From NCBI GenBank assembly GCA_934757945.1, contig CAKVLT010000006.1, positions 1 to 49,446 of the forward strand: a stretch of DNA of 49,446 nt. The letters are read 5' to 3'. This document shows positions 18,175 through 26,112 of the stretch, one piece after another. Position 1 is the first letter of the stretch, and every line of letters begins with the position of its first letter. Below the pieces are notes generated by a model, which was given only the letters and a program-made list of their open reading frames with translations, had not been told where the DNA came from and made no database searches. The DNA is from an uncultured Bulleidia sp. GTDB lineage: Bacteria; Bacillota_I; Bacilli_A; Erysipelotrichales; Erysipelotrichaceae. The translations under genes were made by a program, and so were the position numbers.

Positions 18175-19700
18175 ACATTTGCTCCCTTACGTAACTTGAA
18201 TTGTTCCAGTGCCTCTTTCATTCCTTCAGAAATCTTTGTATTCAGTTCATCATCGATATCCTGTTTTTCATTGATTTCCTGTAAAATTTCAGGATGGTTT
18301 TCTTTGAAGTATGCATGCATTGTCTTTTCAAACTCTGCAACATCTTCTACCTCAACTTCATCCAGCTGACCATATTTGGCAGCATAGAGAGATAATACCT
18401 GCCCATCCATAGGCATTGGTTTATACTGAGGCTGTTTTAACAGTTCCATAACTCTTGCACCATGAGAAATGATTTTCTTTGTACTTGCATCAAGGTCAGA
18501 TCCAAACTGAGAGAAAGATAACATTTCATTGTACTGCGCAAGATCCAGCTTCAAGGAAGAAGAAACTTTCTTCATTGCTTTTGTCTGTGCATTGGAACCT
18601 ACACGGGATACGGATAAACCGGAATCTACAGCCGGTCTTACACCTGCAGCAAATAAGTCTGTCTGCAAGAAAATCTGTCCGTCTGTAATAGAAATAACGT
18701 TTGTAGGAATATAGGCGGAAATGTCACCTGCCTGTGTTTCAATGATAGGTAAAGCGGTTAAAGAACCTCCGCCTAATTCATCTGATAACTTGGCAGCTCT
18801 TTCCAGTAAGCGGCTGTGTAAGTAGAATACATCACCAGGATACGCTTCACGTCCCGGAGGTCTCCTTAATAACAGAGACATGGTTCTGTAAGCAACGGCG
18901 TGTTTACTTAAGTCATCGTAAATAATCAGAACATCTTTTCCCTGTTCCATCCATTCTTCACCCATAGCACACCCTGCATATGGAGCAATGTACTGTAACG
19001 GAGCACTTTCAGATGCACCTGCATTGACGACTGTTGTATATTCCATTGCGTCGTTTTCTTTTAATTTCTGTACCATACGTGCTACGGTAGATTCCTTCTG
19101 TCCGATAGCTACATAGATACAATATACATTTTTACCCTTCTGGTTAATGATAGTGTCTACTGCAATTGCAGTTTTACCTGTTTCTCTGTCACCGATGATC
19201 AATTCACGCTGTCCTTTACCAATAGGAATCATGGAGTCAATCATCTTAAGCCCTGTCATCAATGGCTGATATACAGACTTACGGGACATAACACCAGGTG
19301 CTACACGTTCCACAGGTCTGGTTTTATCTGTTTTAATCTCACCTTTATTATCAATAGGCTGTCCTAATGCATTGACAACCCTGCCTAATAGAGCATCTCC
19401 TACTGGAACTTCTACAATTCTTCCAGTACGTTTTACTTCATCCCCTTCTTTAACAAGGATATCAGAGCCTAAAAGAACAACACCAATATGATCTTCTTCC
19501 AGGTTCTGTACCATTCCCATAACACCGTTAGGGAATTCAAGAAGTTCTGAAGACATGGCCTGATCAATGCCTTGTACCATGGCGATACCATCACCAACAG
19601 AAATAACATATCCTACGTCATCAGAATGAATCTGTGTATCGTAGTTTTTAATTCTCTCTTTTATAAGAGAACTGATTTCTTCCGGTCTGAGAGTATTCAT
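18171..19700 (-). CDS. atpA: F1 ATP synthase alpha subunit
   Basis: 509 residues. The P-loop is GDRETGKTA (about 169-177) and the arginine finger lies in the conserved SVSRVGSNAQ segment. The N-terminal beta-barrel and C-terminal helical region are complete. It carries the non-catalytic nucleotide sites of F1. Its start overlaps the atpH stop by 4 nt (ATGA). Confidence 0.98.
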   Translation of the reverse strand: MNTLRPEEISSLIKERIKNYDTQIHSDDVGYVISVGDGIAMVQGIDQAMSSELLEFPNGVMGMVQNLEEDHIGVVLLGSDILVKEGDEVKRTGRIVEVPVGDALLGRVVNALGQPIDNKGEIKTDKTRPVERVAPGVMSRKSVYQPLMTGLKMIDSMIPIGKGQRELIIGDRETGKTAIAVDTIINQKGKNVYCIYVAIGQKESTVARMVQKLKENDAMEYTTVVNAGASESAPLQYIAPYAGCAMGEEWMEQGKDVLIIYDDLSKHAVAYRTMSLLLRRPPGREAYPGDVFYLHSRLLERAAKLSDELGGGSLTALPIIETQAGDISAYIPTNVISITDGQIFLQTDLFAAGVRPAVDSGLSVSRVGSNAQTKAMKKVSSSLKLDLAQYNEMLSFSQFGSDLDASTKKIISHGARVMELLKQPQYKPMPMDGQVLSLYAAKYGQLDEVEVEDVAEFEKTMHAYFKENHPEILQEINEKQDIDDELNTKISEGMKEALEQFKLRKGANV

Positions 19701-20242
19701 GCACGGCCTCCTTTCAGTAATACTTGTTTTAATGTTTCCATTTTATTTTTGAATGTATTATCTGTAACTGTATTTCCCACTATGACTTTAATGCCTGCAA
19801 TCAATTCTGGTTTTACAGTGTTCTGTAATACGATTGTTTTACCTGTATTCTTCTCCAAAGCAGTTTTGATTTCCTGCATATCTGCTTCAGACAGTGGTTT
19901 TGCGGATTGTACAATTGCTTTCTGAATGCCTAGTTCGTCATCGGCAAGTTCAATGTACATACGTAAAATCTCTTTCAGATAATATGTACGATCTTTATCT
20001 ACCAGCAATTTCAGGAAATTAATCATGTCTTTATCAAAGACATCTTTAAAAGTGGATTCCAGATACTCTTTTTTTTCTTCAGCAGTTATTTTTACCGCTC
20101 TTAAGAAAATCAGTAAATCATCACTTTTTTCCAGTGCTGTCAGCAAACATTCACATTGAGAACATTTCTCAGCAACTGTATCTTCTTCCTTAGCCAGCTG
20201 ATACAGACCATAGCCATATCTGGCAGCAACTTCGCTAATCAT
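19697..20242 (-). CDS. atpH: F1 ATP synthase delta subunit
   Basis: 181 residues. The N-terminal helical domain (ARYGYGLYQLAKEE) and the C-terminal GGIKVIVGNTVTDNTFKNKME-like block, here LIAGIKVIVGN, match OSCP/delta, which holds F1 to the b stalk. It overlaps atpF by 8 nt. Confidence 0.93.
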   Translation of the reverse strand: MISEVAARYGYGLYQLAKEEDTVAEKCSQCECLLTALEKSDDLLIFLRAVKITAEEKKEYLESTFKDVFDKDMINFLKLLVDKDRTYYLKEILRMYIELADDELGIQKAIVQSAKPLSEADMQEIKTALEKNTGKTIVLQNTVKPELIAGIKVIVGNTVTDNTFKNKMETLKQVLLKGGRA

Positions 20243-20744
20243 GAGATGCGTCCTTTACAAACTCTTCAATAGCTTTACGGTCCATATCACTTGTATCTTT
20301 AGAACCTACAAGTTTTTCTACAGCACTCATAGCTACTTCAACCATTTCCTTACTCATGCCGTCATACATCTGCTGACGATCACTTTCAATCTGTTCCTGA
20401 GCTTTCTTACGTAACGCATCTGCCTGTTTTCCTGCTTCCAACAGGATAGACTCTTTTTCGTCCTTGGCCTGTTTGACAGCAGCTTCTACTATCTTCTCAC
20501 CTCGAGCACTTGCACCCTGCAATTCTTCCAGAGCCTTCTGTCTGTCGGTTAAAGCATCCTGTTTTGCCTGTTCACTTTCAGCAAGATCGCTTTGCATTTT
20601 ATCTGCACGCACATCCAGGAAATTCTTAACGGATTTCCACAGGAATTTCTTCATCAGTAAAAACAAAACAAGTGTAGAACATAATTGAACAAGCATTGTC
20701 ATTGGATTAGGAATCAGTTGTTCAACGATGTCAATATCAATCAT
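20235..20744 (-). CDS. atpF: Fo ATP synthase subunit b
   Basis: 169 residues. One N-terminal membrane helix (about 15-32, MLVQLCSTLVLFLLMKKFLW) is followed by a long charged coiled coil (Ala, Glu, Lys and Gln rich, about 45-140), the peripheral stalk. It dimerises and contacts delta. The ribosome site is AAGAGGGTAC. Confidence 0.94.
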   Translation of the reverse strand: MIDIDIVEQLIPNPMTMLVQLCSTLVLFLLMKKFLWKSVKNFLDVRADKMQSDLAESEQAKQDALTDRQKALEELQGASARGEKIVEAAVKQAKDEKESILLEAGKQADALRKKAQEQIESDRQQMYDGMSKEMVEVAMSAVEKLVGSKDTSDMDRKAIEEFVKDASHD

Positions 20745-20762
20745 TGTAGCTGTACCCTCTTA

Positions 20763-21002
20763 TCAGAGATTAGGATAAACGAACATTAATAAGATAGAAA
20801 CTAACAAACCATAAATAGCACATGTTTCAGATAAAGCGATACCTAAGATCATTGTAGAACGAATCTTTGATTCTACTTCCGGATTCTTGCCGATAGCATC
20901 ACACGCATGAGCCGCACAGGTACCTTCACCAAGACCTGTCATCATACCTGTCATGACTGCCAAACCTGCACCAATTGCAATTAAACCTTTGTTGATATCC
21001 AT
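20763..21002 (-). CDS. atpE: Fo ATP synthase subunit c with a two-carboxylate ion motif
   Basis: 79 residues from the ATG at 21000-21002, which has a GGAGGAAAATT leader; the in-frame extension to 21050 is rejected. Two helices form a hairpin joined by loop KNP (39-41), where most bacteria have RQP or RNP. The ion site has Glu59 followed by Thr60 and Tyr64 (ALSETCAIYG), with Glu26 (GLGEGT) 33 residues earlier. In Ilyobacter tartaricus Gln32/Glu65/Ser66/Tyr70 bind Na+, and the Glu-for-Gln version is the two-carboxylate type described for Fusobacterium nucleatum. Na+ coupling is therefore predicted, not shown. Confidence 0.95.
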   Translation of the reverse strand: MDINKGLIAIGAGLAVMTGMMTGLGEGTCAAHACDAIGKNPEVESKIRSTMILGIALSETCAIYGLLVSILLMFVYPNL

Positions 21003-21012
21003 AATTTTCCTC

Positions 21013-21732
21013 CTATTGGACCTCTTTTTTATTTTCTTCAGGAATATCATTTCCTACAAGAACGACTGTTAAAGTAACAAATACTAATGTCTGGATAAAT
21101 CCAGCGAATAAATCAAAATACACATGTAATACCGGAGCCAGGACAGGGGCCATAAAGTTAAATACGGTACCGCTGGTTGTGATCCATCCAAGCAACAGAT
21201 TACTTAAAGACTGACATGCACTGTAAATCAACTGCATCATAATGCCACCACACAGAATATTTCCGAACAAACGCAGTGACATGGAGACCATTGTTGAGAA
21301 CTTTCCAAATATATTCATTGGCAACATCACAGCAATCGGTTCTATAAAGCTGTGCATATAGGCCTTAAATCCACCATACTTCAATTCCACTCTCTGAATG
21401 AGCACCCATGTGATAATGGATAATAACAGAGTGACACTCAGATTTGAGGTTGGTGAGGATAATCCAAATAAGGAAATAATATTGCTTACAAAGATATATA
21501 CCCACAAGACAAGAATATACGGAACATAATGGTCTGCCAGTTTCTGTCCCAGGTTATCGGAGCACATTCTGTACACACTTTCTACTCCTAAAATAACCGG
21601 TACAATGATTCCTTTTGGCTTGGCAAAAGGATCTGTCTTATCTAATTTCTTAGATATAGCAATAATAGCGAATGCTAACAGAATCGTAATCAGGATAATC
21701 GTGTAGACATCTGATTGAATCTTCACATGCAT
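21013..21732 (-). CDS. atpB: Fo ATP synthase subunit a
   Basis: 239 residues, about six hydrophobic segments. The essential stator arginine is in SMSLRLFGNILCGG (about residue 145), facing the c-ring carboxylate. The final helix has the usual pattern VFVTLTVVLVGND. The start follows AAAGGAGGTGG and overlaps the end of atpI by 10 nt. Confidence 0.96.
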   Translation of the reverse strand: MHVKIQSDVYTIILITILLAFAIIAISKKLDKTDPFAKPKGIIVPVILGVESVYRMCSDNLGQKLADHYVPYILVLWVYIFVSNIISLFGLSSPTSNLSVTLLLSIITWVLIQRVELKYGGFKAYMHSFIEPIAVMLPMNIFGKFSTMVSMSLRLFGNILCGGIMMQLIYSACQSLSNLLLGWITTSGTVFNFMAPVLAPVLHVYFDLFAGFIQTLVFVTLTVVLVGNDIPEENKKEVQ

Positions 21733-22079
21733 CCACCTCCTTTCTTTTGCAGCAATACGTCAATGGTAACTGTAATTTTCAGCATCAACAGACCTAATGC
21801 TACAGTGAATATGTTGAGAATGCTGGGATACAGTGCCGCCACAACCATTGGCACTGCCATACACAGGAAATTAATACAATAATGTCCTAAATATGCATAT
21901 CCTATTTTCTCTCTTGAATCTAATATGTCTGTCCAATACCATTCATTCCTTTTATATAAGAGGACACACATACCAATACCTACTATATATCCTAAACCCA
22001 AAGGTATTCGTATGACAAGAAGTACTATTGAAAGAATACCAGATAGTATTGTAAACAACTTCCAAGTTTGTTTTTGCAT
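21723..22079 (-). CDS. atpI: ATP synthase subunit I-like membrane protein
   Basis: 118 residues with about four membrane helices (residues 8-40 contain two, and 65-110 two more). Position immediately ahead of atpB and hydrophobicity fit AtpI, a c-ring assembly aid and proposed Mg2+ carrier; sequence similarity in this family is always low, so the name rests mainly on context. The ribosome site is GGAGGTAAGG. First gene of the operon. Confidence 0.75.
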   Translation of the reverse strand: MQKQTWKLFTILSGILSIVLLVIRIPLGLGYIVGIGMCVLLYKRNEWYWTDILDSREKIGYAYLGHYCINFLCMAVPMVVAALYPSILNIFTVALGLLMLKITVTIDVLLQKKGGGCM

Positions 22080-22106
22080 CCTTACCTCCGGTGTGTTTAC
22101 TTTTTT

Positions 22107-22134
22107 ATTGTAGTATTTTTGAAATAAAACTTAA
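22107..22134 (-). promoter_or_regulatory. Candidate atp operon promoter
   Basis: On the minus strand TTAAGT (22129-22134), 16 nt, TACAAT (22107-22112), ending about 28 nt ahead of atpI. The -35 is weak, and transcription may also enter from parB, since no terminator is visible between them. Confidence 0.4.
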
Positions 22135-22155
22135 TTCACAAATACTCAGATTTGT

Positions 22156-23052
22156 CTAATCCTGCTGACTTTCTTCAAGACATCCCAGTTCTTCAAGAAT
22201 TCTGTTAAGATCATCCGTTCCTGTATACGAGATTCGAATTTCTTTCTTACTGATTTCTACATAGGTTCCCAGTTTTTCACTCATTCTGTTTTCAATGTCT
22301 TTGACTAACGGATCTTTTTCCTTCTTTGGATCATGTTTTACAACAGGTTCTTTATGTGTCAGTTCTTTAACATATTTTTCTGCAGCTCTGACACTCATCT
22401 TCTGTTTTAAGATTGCCTGTGCTGCTTCATACATCTGCTCTTCATCATTTAAACCAAGTAACGGTCTTACATGACCCATAGTAAGTTTTTTATCTACAAC
22501 AAACTGTTTCACTTCCTGAGGAAGTTTTAAAAGTCTCAGCATATTGGCACAGTATTCACGGGACTTACCAACTCTTTCCGCAAGTTTTTCCTGTGTATAG
22601 TGCAATGTATTGACTAAGGATTCAAAAGCTTCTGCTTCTTCAATAGGATTCAGATCTTCTCTTTGGATATTTTCCAGAAGAGCAATTTCCATCATTTCCT
22701 GTTCGTCAAAATCTACAATAATCGCAGGAACTGTTTCCAGTTTTACTTTACGCGCCGCTCTTAATCTTCTTTCACCTGCGATCAGATCATAGCCTTTGAT
22801 ACTTTTTCTGACCAGTAATGCTGTAAAAATACCATGCTGTTCAATAGATCTGGATAATTCCTCCAATGCCTTTTCATCAAATTCTTTTCTTGGCTGATAA
22901 GGGTTAGGTCGAATTTCCTGAATAGGAATCTGTACTTCTTTTCTACCCTGGGCATCTGTTCCGCTTTCCTGAATCTCATCCAAAAACTGTTCTACATTAC
23001 TTCCAAAAATAGAGTCCAGGCCTCTGCCAAGTTTCTTTTTCTTTTCTGCCAT
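22156..23052 (-). CDS. parB: Chromosome partitioning protein ParB/Spo0J
   Basis: 298 residues. Start MAEKKKKLGRGLDSIFG is the usual ParA-stimulating tail. The N-terminal CTPase domain has NPYQPRKEFD and GERRLRAA (the GERRxR CTP box), followed by ENIQREDLNPIEEA. A helix-turn-helix (about 150-200, ERVGKSREYCANMLRLLKLP) binds parS, and a C-terminal domain dimerises. It loads at the two parS sites at 33868 and 35255. Its start overlaps the parA stop by one base (TAATG). Confidence 0.96.
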   Translation of the reverse strand: MAEKKKKLGRGLDSIFGSNVEQFLDEIQESGTDAQGRKEVQIPIQEIRPNPYQPRKEFDEKALEELSRSIEQHGIFTALLVRKSIKGYDLIAGERRLRAARKVKLETVPAIIVDFDEQEMMEIALLENIQREDLNPIEEAEAFESLVNTLHYTQEKLAERVGKSREYCANMLRLLKLPQEVKQFVVDKKLTMGHVRPLLGLNDEEQMYEAAQAILKQKMSVRAAEKYVKELTHKEPVVKHDPKKEKDPLVKDIENRMSEKLGTYVEISKKEIRISYTGTDDLNRILEELGCLEESQQD

Positions 23053-23834
23053 TAGTAATTACCTTCTTTTGTATTCTGTACAATTACTTCTTTTACAAGC
23101 TGTGCATATGCTTTGGCACCATCACATCTTGTATCGTATTCAAATATGGATTGTTCTACTGAAGGAGCTTCAGAGAGTTTGACATTTCTTGGGATAAAAG
23201 ACTTATACACCTTTTCTTTAAAGTATTTTTTTACTTCCTGCTGAATTTCTACAGATAAACGTGTTCTGACATCAAACATGGTTAACAGAACACCTTCGAT
23301 AGAAAGATGAGGATTCCATAATTTCTGTACCAGTCGGATAGTACTTAGCAACTGCGTCAGACCTTCCAGTGCAAAATATTCACACTGTACAGGAATGATG
23401 ACACTGTCTGCGGCCGTTAATGCATTCGTATTCAAAAGTCCTAATGCAGGAGGACAGTCAATGATAATAAAATCATACTGATCCCTGACTGCTTCCAGTT
23501 TTCTTTTCAGTAACTGTTCCTTACCAACTTCATAACTGGACATAGCCACATCTGCTCCTGCAAGATCGATAGTACTTGGTAATACATCCAAAGGAGGTAT
23601 CGTCAGATGCACTGCAGTTTCTTCCACAGTATCATCAGACATCAGAACATCATACACATTACCATTAAACCCTACTTTATTGGCGCCGATACCATGTGTG
23701 GCATTTCCCTGAGGATCAAAGTCTACAAGCAGTACTCTTTTATCAAAATAGGCTAATCCTGCCGCAAGGTTAATACTTGTAGTAGTTTTACCTACTCCAC
23801 CTTTCTGATTTGCTATTGCAATAATTTTTCCCAT
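23052..23834 (-). CDS. parA: Chromosome partitioning ATPase ParA/Soj
   Basis: 260 residues. The deviant Walker A KGGVGKTT (11-18) and switch motifs DFDPQGNAT and IIDCPPALG identify a ParA/MinD-type ATPase without an N-terminal DNA-binding domain, hence the short chromosomal Soj type. It binds DNA non-specifically as an ATP dimer, is stimulated by ParB, and in Bacillus also tunes DnaA activity. The gene lies between noc and parB. Confidence 0.97.
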   Translation of the reverse strand: MGKIIAIANQKGGVGKTTTSINLAAGLAYFDKRVLLVDFDPQGNATHGIGANKVGFNGNVYDVLMSDDTVEETAVHLTIPPLDVLPSTIDLAGADVAMSSYEVGKEQLLKRKLEAVRDQYDFIIIDCPPALGLLNTNALTAADSVIIPVQCEYFALEGLTQLLSTIRLVQKLWNPHLSIEGVLLTMFDVRTRLSVEIQQEVKKYFKEKVYKSFIPRNVKLSEAPSVEQSIFEYDTRCDGAKAYAQLVKEVIVQNTKEGNY

Positions 23835-23852
23835 ATGTAAACTCTCCTCTTT

Positions 23853-24653
23853 CTATTTCACAGGTATGTGTATGACCATACATACCTCATCATCTTTTAT
23901 AGTCTGATCCACTTTACAATCTATTCCCAGCTTGTGAATCATCTGTACACATTGATTGACAGAATTCACTGCGAGCTGTGTGTTTCTTGTAAATCCTTTT
24001 GTTTTCTGTCTTTTATGTACTTTTGCCGGTTGGTTCATTGAAGCAATATACTCTTCTGTTTCTGCTACATTAAGTTGCTTCTTTATAATCTGCTGATATA
24101 CCTTCTTTTGCTTTGCTGGTTCTACTGTTAATAAGGCACGGGCATGCCTTTCTGTAATTTTCTGTTCAATGACTCCCTGTTGAATATCCTGAGGAAGATT
24201 GAGCAAACGTATTTTATTAGCAATACTGGACTGGGATTTACCAATCTTCTGTGCCATCTGTTCCTGTGTCAATTCTGCCTGTCTCATGATTTCCACATAA
24301 GATTTGGCTTCTTCAATCGCAGAAAGATTCTTTCTTTGAATATTTTCTACCAGTGCCATCTGTGCAGCCTGGGATTCACTCGGACTTAACACATAACATG
24401 GTATTTTTTCAAAACCTGCTTTTGTACAGGCACGGAATCTTCTTTCTCCTGCAATGATTTCATAATGATCATCTACGCTTCTCACTGTGATGGGTTGAAT
24501 CAGTCCCTGCTGCAGGATGGATTGTGTCAGTTCTTCCAGTGACTCTTCATCAAAGTGAAGACGAGGCTGATATCTGCTTGGAAGAATATCGGTTAATGGT
24601 ATTTCTACCACCTTCTTGTCTGTCTGTTTTTCAAAGATATTCGCTAACTTCAT
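23853..24653 (-). CDS. noc: Nucleoid occlusion protein Noc (ParB paralogue)
   Basis: 266 residues. It has the ParB CTPase core (SRYQPRLHFDEESLEEL and GERRFRAC) and a helix-turn-helix segment KIGKSQSSIANKIRLLNLP followed by ITERHARALL, the version typical of Noc. The start MKLANIFEK supplies the short amphipathic N-terminal segment used for membrane contact. Position between rsmG and parA is the Bacillus noc position. A second ParB is the alternative, but gene order and the specificity region favour Noc. No clear Bacillus-type Noc binding site was seen in the window. Confidence 0.88.
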   Translation of the reverse strand: MKLANIFEKQTDKKVVEIPLTDILPSRYQPRLHFDEESLEELTQSILQQGLIQPITVRSVDDHYEIIAGERRFRACTKAGFEKIPCYVLSPSESQAAQMALVENIQRKNLSAIEEAKSYVEIMRQAELTQEQMAQKIGKSQSSIANKIRLLNLPQDIQQGVIEQKITERHARALLTVEPAKQKKVYQQIIKKQLNVAETEEYIASMNQPAKVHKRQKTKGFTRNTQLAVNSVNQCVQMIHKLGIDCKVDQTIKDDEVCMVIHIPVK

Positions 24654-24663
24654 AGATTCTCCC

Positions 24664-25359
24664 CTAGAGTGGCTTTTTCTTGATCTGCCCGTAGTTTCTT
24701 GGATATTTTTTATCTGTAGGTTTTACCTTTACATAGATAAGATTAACTCTTTCTCCACTTGGCAGAGTGTAGTGTTCTTCTTCTTTCAGTTCCATCCCCA
24801 AAATAGTCATTGCTTTAGATGCTGAAAGTTCTTCCTCTTTTCCCTTAGCACCCTTCAATGCATAAAAGTATCCACCCACTTTTACTAAAGGAACACATAA
24901 TTCACTGAGTACATTTAAATTTGCTACGGCTCTTGCTGTAACTACATCAAAAGATTCTCTGTGATTTATTACAAATTCTTCTGCTCTCTCATTTACAACA
25001 AGAATGTTTTCCAGATGCAGATGAGAAATAACTTCTTTTAAAAATGTACATCTTTTACCTGTTGGTTCCAGTAAAGTAACCTGTAGTTCAGGTTTCATGA
25101 TTTTCCAGACAAGTCCAGGAAACCCGGCACCACTACCTACATCTAAAACACTTCCCTGTACATAGATATTTTGAAGTGGAATAATGCAGTCATAAAAATG
25201 CTTTTCCAGAACTTCTTCATATTCTGTAATAGCTGTAAGATTCATCTTCTCATTCCATGTTTTCAATAACTCTGCATATTCCTGTAACTGAAGTAACTGT
25301 GTATCGGATAGTGCAATATGCAATGTCTGTAATGCCTGTACAAATTCTTCCTGTCTCAT
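24664..25359 (-). CDS. rsmG: 16S rRNA (guanine527-N7)-methyltransferase
   Basis: 231 residues. The SAM-binding motif LDVGSGAGFPGLVWKI (about 70-85) and the GKRCTFLKEV and VTARAVANL blocks are RsmG hallmarks. It methylates the 530 loop of 16S rRNA; loss gives low-level streptomycin resistance in other bacteria. First gene of rsmG-noc-parA-parB. The promoter upstream overlaps paired DnaA boxes. Confidence 0.96.
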   Translation of the reverse strand: MRQEEFVQALQTLHIALSDTQLLQLQEYAELLKTWNEKMNLTAITEYEEVLEKHFYDCIIPLQNIYVQGSVLDVGSGAGFPGLVWKIMKPELQVTLLEPTGKRCTFLKEVISHLHLENILVVNERAEEFVINHRESFDVVTARAVANLNVLSELCVPLVKVGGYFYALKGAKGKEEELSASKAMTILGMELKEEEHYTLPSGERVNLIYVKVKPTDKKYPRNYGQIKKKPL

Positions 25360-25382
25360 ATATATCGTCTCTCTATGTCCCT

Positions 25383-25388
25383 AGTATA
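25383..25388 (-). promoter_or_regulatory. Extended -10 promoter of the rsmG-noc-parAB operon
   Basis: Minus-strand TATACT preceded by TG one base earlier (TGGTATACT). The expected -35 position falls next to the paired DnaA boxes at 25399-25421, so DnaA could act on this promoter. Confidence 0.6.
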
Positions 25389-25398
25389 CCATAACAAA

Positions 25399-25421
25399 TG
25401 TGGAATAATTAGTTTTCCACA
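25399..25421. promoter_or_regulatory. Inverted pair of DnaA boxes, copy 1
   Basis: TGTGGAATA and TTTTCCACA face each other inside 23 bp, 11 bp upstream of the rsmG -10. The flanks AAA and TTT extend the dyad symmetry. Confidence 0.65.
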
Positions 25422-25453
25422 TTTGCTTAAAAATATACGATGAATATTATGTT

Positions 25454-25476
25454 TGTGGAATAAATAGTTTTCCACA
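25454..25476. promoter_or_regulatory. Inverted pair of DnaA boxes, copy 2
   Basis: Differs from copy 1 in one of 23 bases and begins 55 bp further right. It could instead serve as a weak hairpin behind the ThyX-like gene, but no T tract follows. Confidence 0.6.
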
Positions 25477-25480
25477 TTTT

Positions 25481-26098
25481 TTATTTTGTTTCTGTAATGA
25501 AATCTGCATGTGGTAAAGTTTCTATCCACTTGCAGAATGCTCTCCATTCAGGTAATCTGTGATCTTTTCTCTGCAGATACATTGTCTTCAATTGTCTGTA
25601 GTTCGTTGTCATTCTTGCTGTAAGTCTGAAACCAGCAGGATTGGAATACAGAATTTCCAGATACATTTCTGCCGACTTCTTCACCAGTTCCGCATTGTTT
25701 TCTGTATTTTTAATTTCTTCCTGCAGTGCATTATACGCATTTACCTTTTCTTTCATGATATCTATCATTCTTGGATCCACATAAGAAATATAGGCTTCAT
25801 CAAGATTGAATTTCGTTATTCTGTGCATAGTGGACTGACTGGACACAAAATCCAGAAAGTGATATCTTTCAGCTTCCACCCATGCTTTATTTGTAAAAGT
25901 TAAATCGAACTGCACAATAACTCCGTTTAAGAAATTATCATGTCCGCTTCCTGCTTTTGCATTTGCTAAAATCTTGGTACGTGGTGTGATTTCATCTGTG
26001 ACTTTGCTCAGATCTGTGGCCATTGGATATTTGGCACCTTTTACAGAATCTTCCAGTCCGAATACTTTCACATTACTTACTACTTCTGTATATTCCAT
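25481..26098 (-). CDS. ThyX-like protein with degenerate active-site motif
   Basis: 205 residues, tentatively placed. The order of blocks resembles flavin-dependent thymidylate synthase: a strand VIVQFDLTFTNKAWVEAERYHF, a segment DFVSSQSTMHRI where ThyX has RHRx7S followed by SxRY, and a late helix TARMTTNYRQLKTMYLQR..EWRAF resembling the ThyX RxLxHFLxLR..AQ-EIR block. The RHRx7S motif itself is not intact, so ordinary ThyX activity is doubtful. It lies 14 nt after mnmG in the same direction. An unrelated function remains possible. Confidence 0.4.
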   Translation of the reverse strand: MEYTEVVSNVKVFGLEDSVKGAKYPMATDLSKVTDEITPRTKILANAKAGSGHDNFLNGVIVQFDLTFTNKAWVEAERYHFLDFVSSQSTMHRITKFNLDEAYISYVDPRMIDIMKEKVNAYNALQEEIKNTENNAELVKKSAEMYLEILYSNPAGFRLTARMTTNYRQLKTMYLQRKDHRLPEWRAFCKWIETLPHADFITETK

Positions 26099-26112
26099 GT
26101 TTACCTGCTTTC

